This document shows, piece after piece, positions 6,583 through 7,971 of a stretch of DNA of 7,971 bases (position 1 is the first letter of the stretch; each line of letters begins with the position of its first letter). Both the position numbers and the translations under genes were made by a program. The notes under the pieces were generated by a model. That model had not been told where the DNA came from, made no database searches, and saw nothing but the letters and a program-made list of their open reading frames with translations. Origin of the DNA: CAMQVM01 sp044433365 (GTDB lineage: Bacteria; Bacteroidota; Bacteroidia; Bacteroidales; Rikenellaceae); NCBI GenBank assembly GCA_044433365.1, contig JAWXTR010000120.1, forward strand, positions 1 through 7,971, given 5' to 3'.

Positions 6583-6616
6583 AGAGGTTGTCTTATTTTA
6601 GATAACCTCTTTTTTT
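6583..6616 (+). terminator. Intrinsic terminator after the tRNA-Asn pair
   Basis: AGAGGTTGTC (6583-6592) pairs with GATAACCTCT (6601-6610) in a 10-bp stem with one G-T pair and an 8-nt loop, followed by seven T in total. It agrees with the terminator at 4610-4640 at 27 of 31 positions. Confidence 0.9.
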
Positions 6617-6744
6617 AGGTATGCAACTAATTGTAAGCTAACTTAATAGAGGTTTTGCTTCTGGTTCATTATCAAGGCTCTTTCTCAAAATCTGTTGCCA
6701 CCCCCACTAAACAAGTAATTTTTCAATTCGATAAAAGAAAAACG
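6617..6744. other. Non-coding stretch with one ISL3-end-like motif
   Basis: No gene or RNA is seen here. The only recognisable item is GGCTCTTTCTCAAAATCTGT (6676-6695, extending to 6697), the first of five copies of a motif that recurs through the rest of the window, preceded by GGTTCATTATCAA (6663-6675), which also occurs at 7144-7156. Confidence 0.5.
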
Positions 6745-7135
6745 GGCTCATTCTCAAAATCTGTTGTCATTAATTAAAATTTATAGCTCAGCAGTAGAAA
6801 CGTAGCCCTGCTACGTCTGTAACACAAATCGTTATGTTTTAAAAAAAAGGTTTAAAACAATTCGGGGTGTTGGCGACTCAGCGGTAGAGACGTAGCCCTG
6901 CTACGTCTGTAATACAAATCGTTATGTTTTTTAAAAAAAGGTTTAAAACAATTCGGGGTGTTATTTTCAGACGTAGCAGGGCTACGTCTCTACCTGTGCG
7001 GTGTTATGTTTAAAAAAAGTGGTTTGAAAACAAATCGGAGGGTGGTTACCTGTGTGCGTTACAGACGTTGGATCCAACGTCTCTACTGCTGAGCTATAAA
7101 TTTTAATTAATGACAACAGATTTTGCGAATGACCC
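6745..7135. mobile_element. Composite 390-bp element with 52-bp inverted arms and REP hairpins
   Basis: Arms 6746-6797 and 7083-7134 are reverse complements with two visible mismatches. Each outer end reads GGCTCATTCTCAAAATC or a close variant, resembling ISL3-family insertion-sequence termini. Inside are four REP-like hairpins (6794-6823, 6884-6913, 6968-6993 inverted, 7058-7086 inverted), giving a roughly mirror-symmetric layout. Units 6794-6871 and 6884-6962 are near-identical direct repeats of about 78 bp, and a diverged third copy of their AT-rich tail lies at 7001-7045. There is no coding capacity and no 8-bp target duplication was found at the flanks. It is best read as a non-autonomous element or a REP cluster; the class is inferred. 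Confidence 0.6.
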
Positions 7136-7208
7136 TCTATTTTGGTTCATTATCAAAATTATCCCAACTAATAACTTATTCTGTGTCAAAAACGTTGATT
7201 TCATAATA

Positions 7209-7377
7209 TCATCAACAAAGTTATCAACATCTTATAAAAGTTATCGACACTTTCAACAACGTTTCGTGAAGTTATAGACAAAGTTATCAACACCTTTTCG
7301 ACATTATTGACAATATATTGATTAAAAATTGCTCTATTTTTGAGTTATCAACAAAATTATCAACAATTCTATCAACA
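7209..7377 (+). other. Array of eleven TTATCAACA-like 9-mers (DnaA-box/iteron-like cluster)
   Basis: Exact TTATCAACA occurs at 7221, 7284, 7345 and 7357. Close variants lie at 7209 (TCATCAACA), 7241 (TTATCGACA), 7250 (CTTTCAACA), 7272 (TTATAGACA), 7295 (TTTTCGACA), 7304 (TTATTGACA) and 7369 (CTATCAACA). All are on the plus strand, with start-to-start spacing of 9, 11, 12, 20 or 22 bp, except for one 41-bp step that leaves an AT-rich gap at 7313-7344. A reverse variant lies at 7402-7410. TTATCAACA differs from the classical DnaA box TTATCCACA at one position. The array could be a replication origin or another regulator's multi-site region; no replication gene is in the window. Confidence 0.55.
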
Positions 7378-7481
7378 TCTATGTTATTTTGTGTTTATAC
7401 TTGTTGATTATTGTGGTATAAAATTTTACATAAAGTGAAAACTAAGCGGCTCATTCTCAAAAAATATTTCCGCACACAGCT

Positions 7482-7510
7482 GTAGAGACGATAGGTCTAT
7501 CGTCTGTAAC
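7482..7510. repeat. REP-like hairpin, variant stem
   Basis: GTAGAGACGATAG-GT-CTATCGTCTGTAAC has a 9-bp stem, AGACGATAG/CTATCGTCT. It shares the GTAGAGACG and CGTCTGTAAC borders with the units in 6745-7135 but has a different, still fully paired, inner stem. It lies 18 bp after another ISL3-end-like GGCTCATTCTCAAAA (7448-7462). Confidence 0.7.
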
Positions 7511-7544
7511 CGAACCCGGTAATTAATTATAAATTATGAATTAT

Positions 7545-7586
7545 GCGAATAAAGGTTTGAAATTTTCGAGCTATTTTGAGCTATTT
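7545..7586. repeat. 42-bp dispersed direct repeat, copy 2
   Basis: This matches 4851-4892 at 41 of 42 positions. No function is apparent; it lies between the REP hairpin at 7482 and the ISL3-end-like motif at 7640. Confidence 0.75.
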
Positions 7587-7639
7587 TGCAGCTAGAATTA
7601 TAAAAAAAGTTATTTTTTGACTAATTAAAGTAAAAAAAT

Positions 7640-7661
7640 GGCTCATTCTCAAAATCTGTTG
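7640..7661. repeat. Dispersed ISL3-end-like motif
   Basis: GGCTCATTCTCAAAATCTGT (7640-7659, continuing TG) is identical to 6745-6766 and close to 6676-6697 and to the inverted copy at 7114-7135. It stands 4 bp before the palindromic element at 7666, so the two may have inserted into one another. Confidence 0.6.
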
Positions 7662-7665
7662 TTAA

Positions 7666-7826
7666 GTAGGGTAAAATAATTATTGGTGTATTTTTAATAG
7701 TGCTATTGGAGATGAGATTTTTTGCTATTGAATCGAAAATATAGTGGTTCTATATTGAGATTTAATAGTGAAAAATATCGCTCCAAGAGTGCTATTAAGA
7801 ATATGCCAATAATTGTTTTACACTAC
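7666..7826. mobile_element. Complete copy B of the long palindromic MITE-like element
   Basis: This 161-bp imperfect palindrome has its apex at ATATAG-TGGTT-CTATAT (7739-7755). Terminal repeats 7666-7690 and 7802-7826 match as reverse complements at about 21 of 25 positions, and the inner arms, such as TATTTTTAATAGTGCTATTG (7688-7707) against the segment 7781-7804, keep pairing with scattered mismatches, so the whole element can fold into one hairpin. The right part is repeated at 1-110. There is no open reading frame of note. MITE status is inferred from terminal repeats, size and copy number; a structured RNA is the alternative. Confidence 0.65.
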
Positions 7827-7853
7827 TTAAAAATTACAATTTGTGGCTCTGCT

Positions 7854-7956
7854 GTAGAGACGTAGCCCTGCTACGTCTGAGTTTGGATTTGGCTTGGCAA
7901 ATTCAATTTTGATTGCTTTGGTTCGGTTACAAACCGCCAAGGCACAATGTCTCTAC
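7854..7956. repeat. Inverted pair of REP-like units
   Basis: The first unit, 7854-7880, carries the same stem as 6884-6909 (AGACGTAGC/GCTACGTCT around CCT). The second, 7926-7956, is inverted and keeps the borders GTAGAGAC and TGTAACCGAAC, but its stem pairs only at its two ends. A 45-bp spacer separates them, resembling the paired REP arrangement (BIME) known from enterobacteria. The right neighbour is cut by the window end. Confidence 0.6.
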
Positions 7957-7971
7957 GGGGTATTATCAAAA

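Noticed and set aside
6794..6962. CRISPR array
   Set aside because: The repeated units are hairpin plus a shared AT-rich tail, with nearly identical rather than unique spacers, too few and irregular copies, and no cas genes.
7519..7551. dif-like XerCD site
   Set aside because: The reverse complement contains CGCATAA like the XerC arm, but the other arm matches poorly, and the AT-rich tract looks like ordinary low-complexity spacer.

Overview
The window looks like chromosomal DNA from an AT-rich member of the Bacteroidetes, probably order Bacteroidales. The clues are four copies of the Bacteroidetes -7 promoter box TATCTTTG, A-rich start contexts without clear Shine-Dalgarno sequences, and an exported S9 (dipeptidyl-peptidase-IV-like) peptidase of the kind common in that group. 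Species cannot be named from sequence alone.

Layout. Positions 1-110 are the right part of a long imperfect palindrome, of which a complete copy lies at 7666-7826. A TATCTTTG promoter then drives the RNase P RNA gene rnpB (about 204-566). Right behind it are an alpha/beta hydrolase (594-1499) and a small RbsD/FucU-like protein (1536-1994). A secreted S9 peptidase (2077-4590) follows, closed by a terminator. A 456-bp gap holds a 105-bp inverted-repeat element and other short repeats. On the minus strand lies asd, aspartate-semialdehyde dehydrogenase (5047-6051), with its own promoter and a terminator-like hairpin in its leader. Two identical tRNA-Asn(GUU) genes (6335-6408 and 6503-6576) each have a TATCTTTG box and end at a terminator.

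The last 1.35 kb (6617-7971) shows no gene but is densely structured. It holds a 390-bp element bounded by 52-bp inverted arms and containing four REP-like hairpins; a 170-bp array of eleven same-strand 9-mers close to TTATCAACA, resembling a DnaA-box or iteron cluster; more REP hairpins; repeated ends resembling ISL3-family termini; and the complete 161-bp palindromic MITE-like element. The iterated 9-mer array is the best candidate for an undescribed functional site.

The genes are mostly housekeeping and do not form one pathway: RNase P RNA matures tRNAs such as the two tRNA-Asn here, Asd feeds Lys/Thr/Met/diaminopimelate synthesis, and the S9 enzyme digests peptides outside the cytoplasm. 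The hydrolase and the RbsD/FucU-like gene may form a two-gene unit downstream of rnpB.
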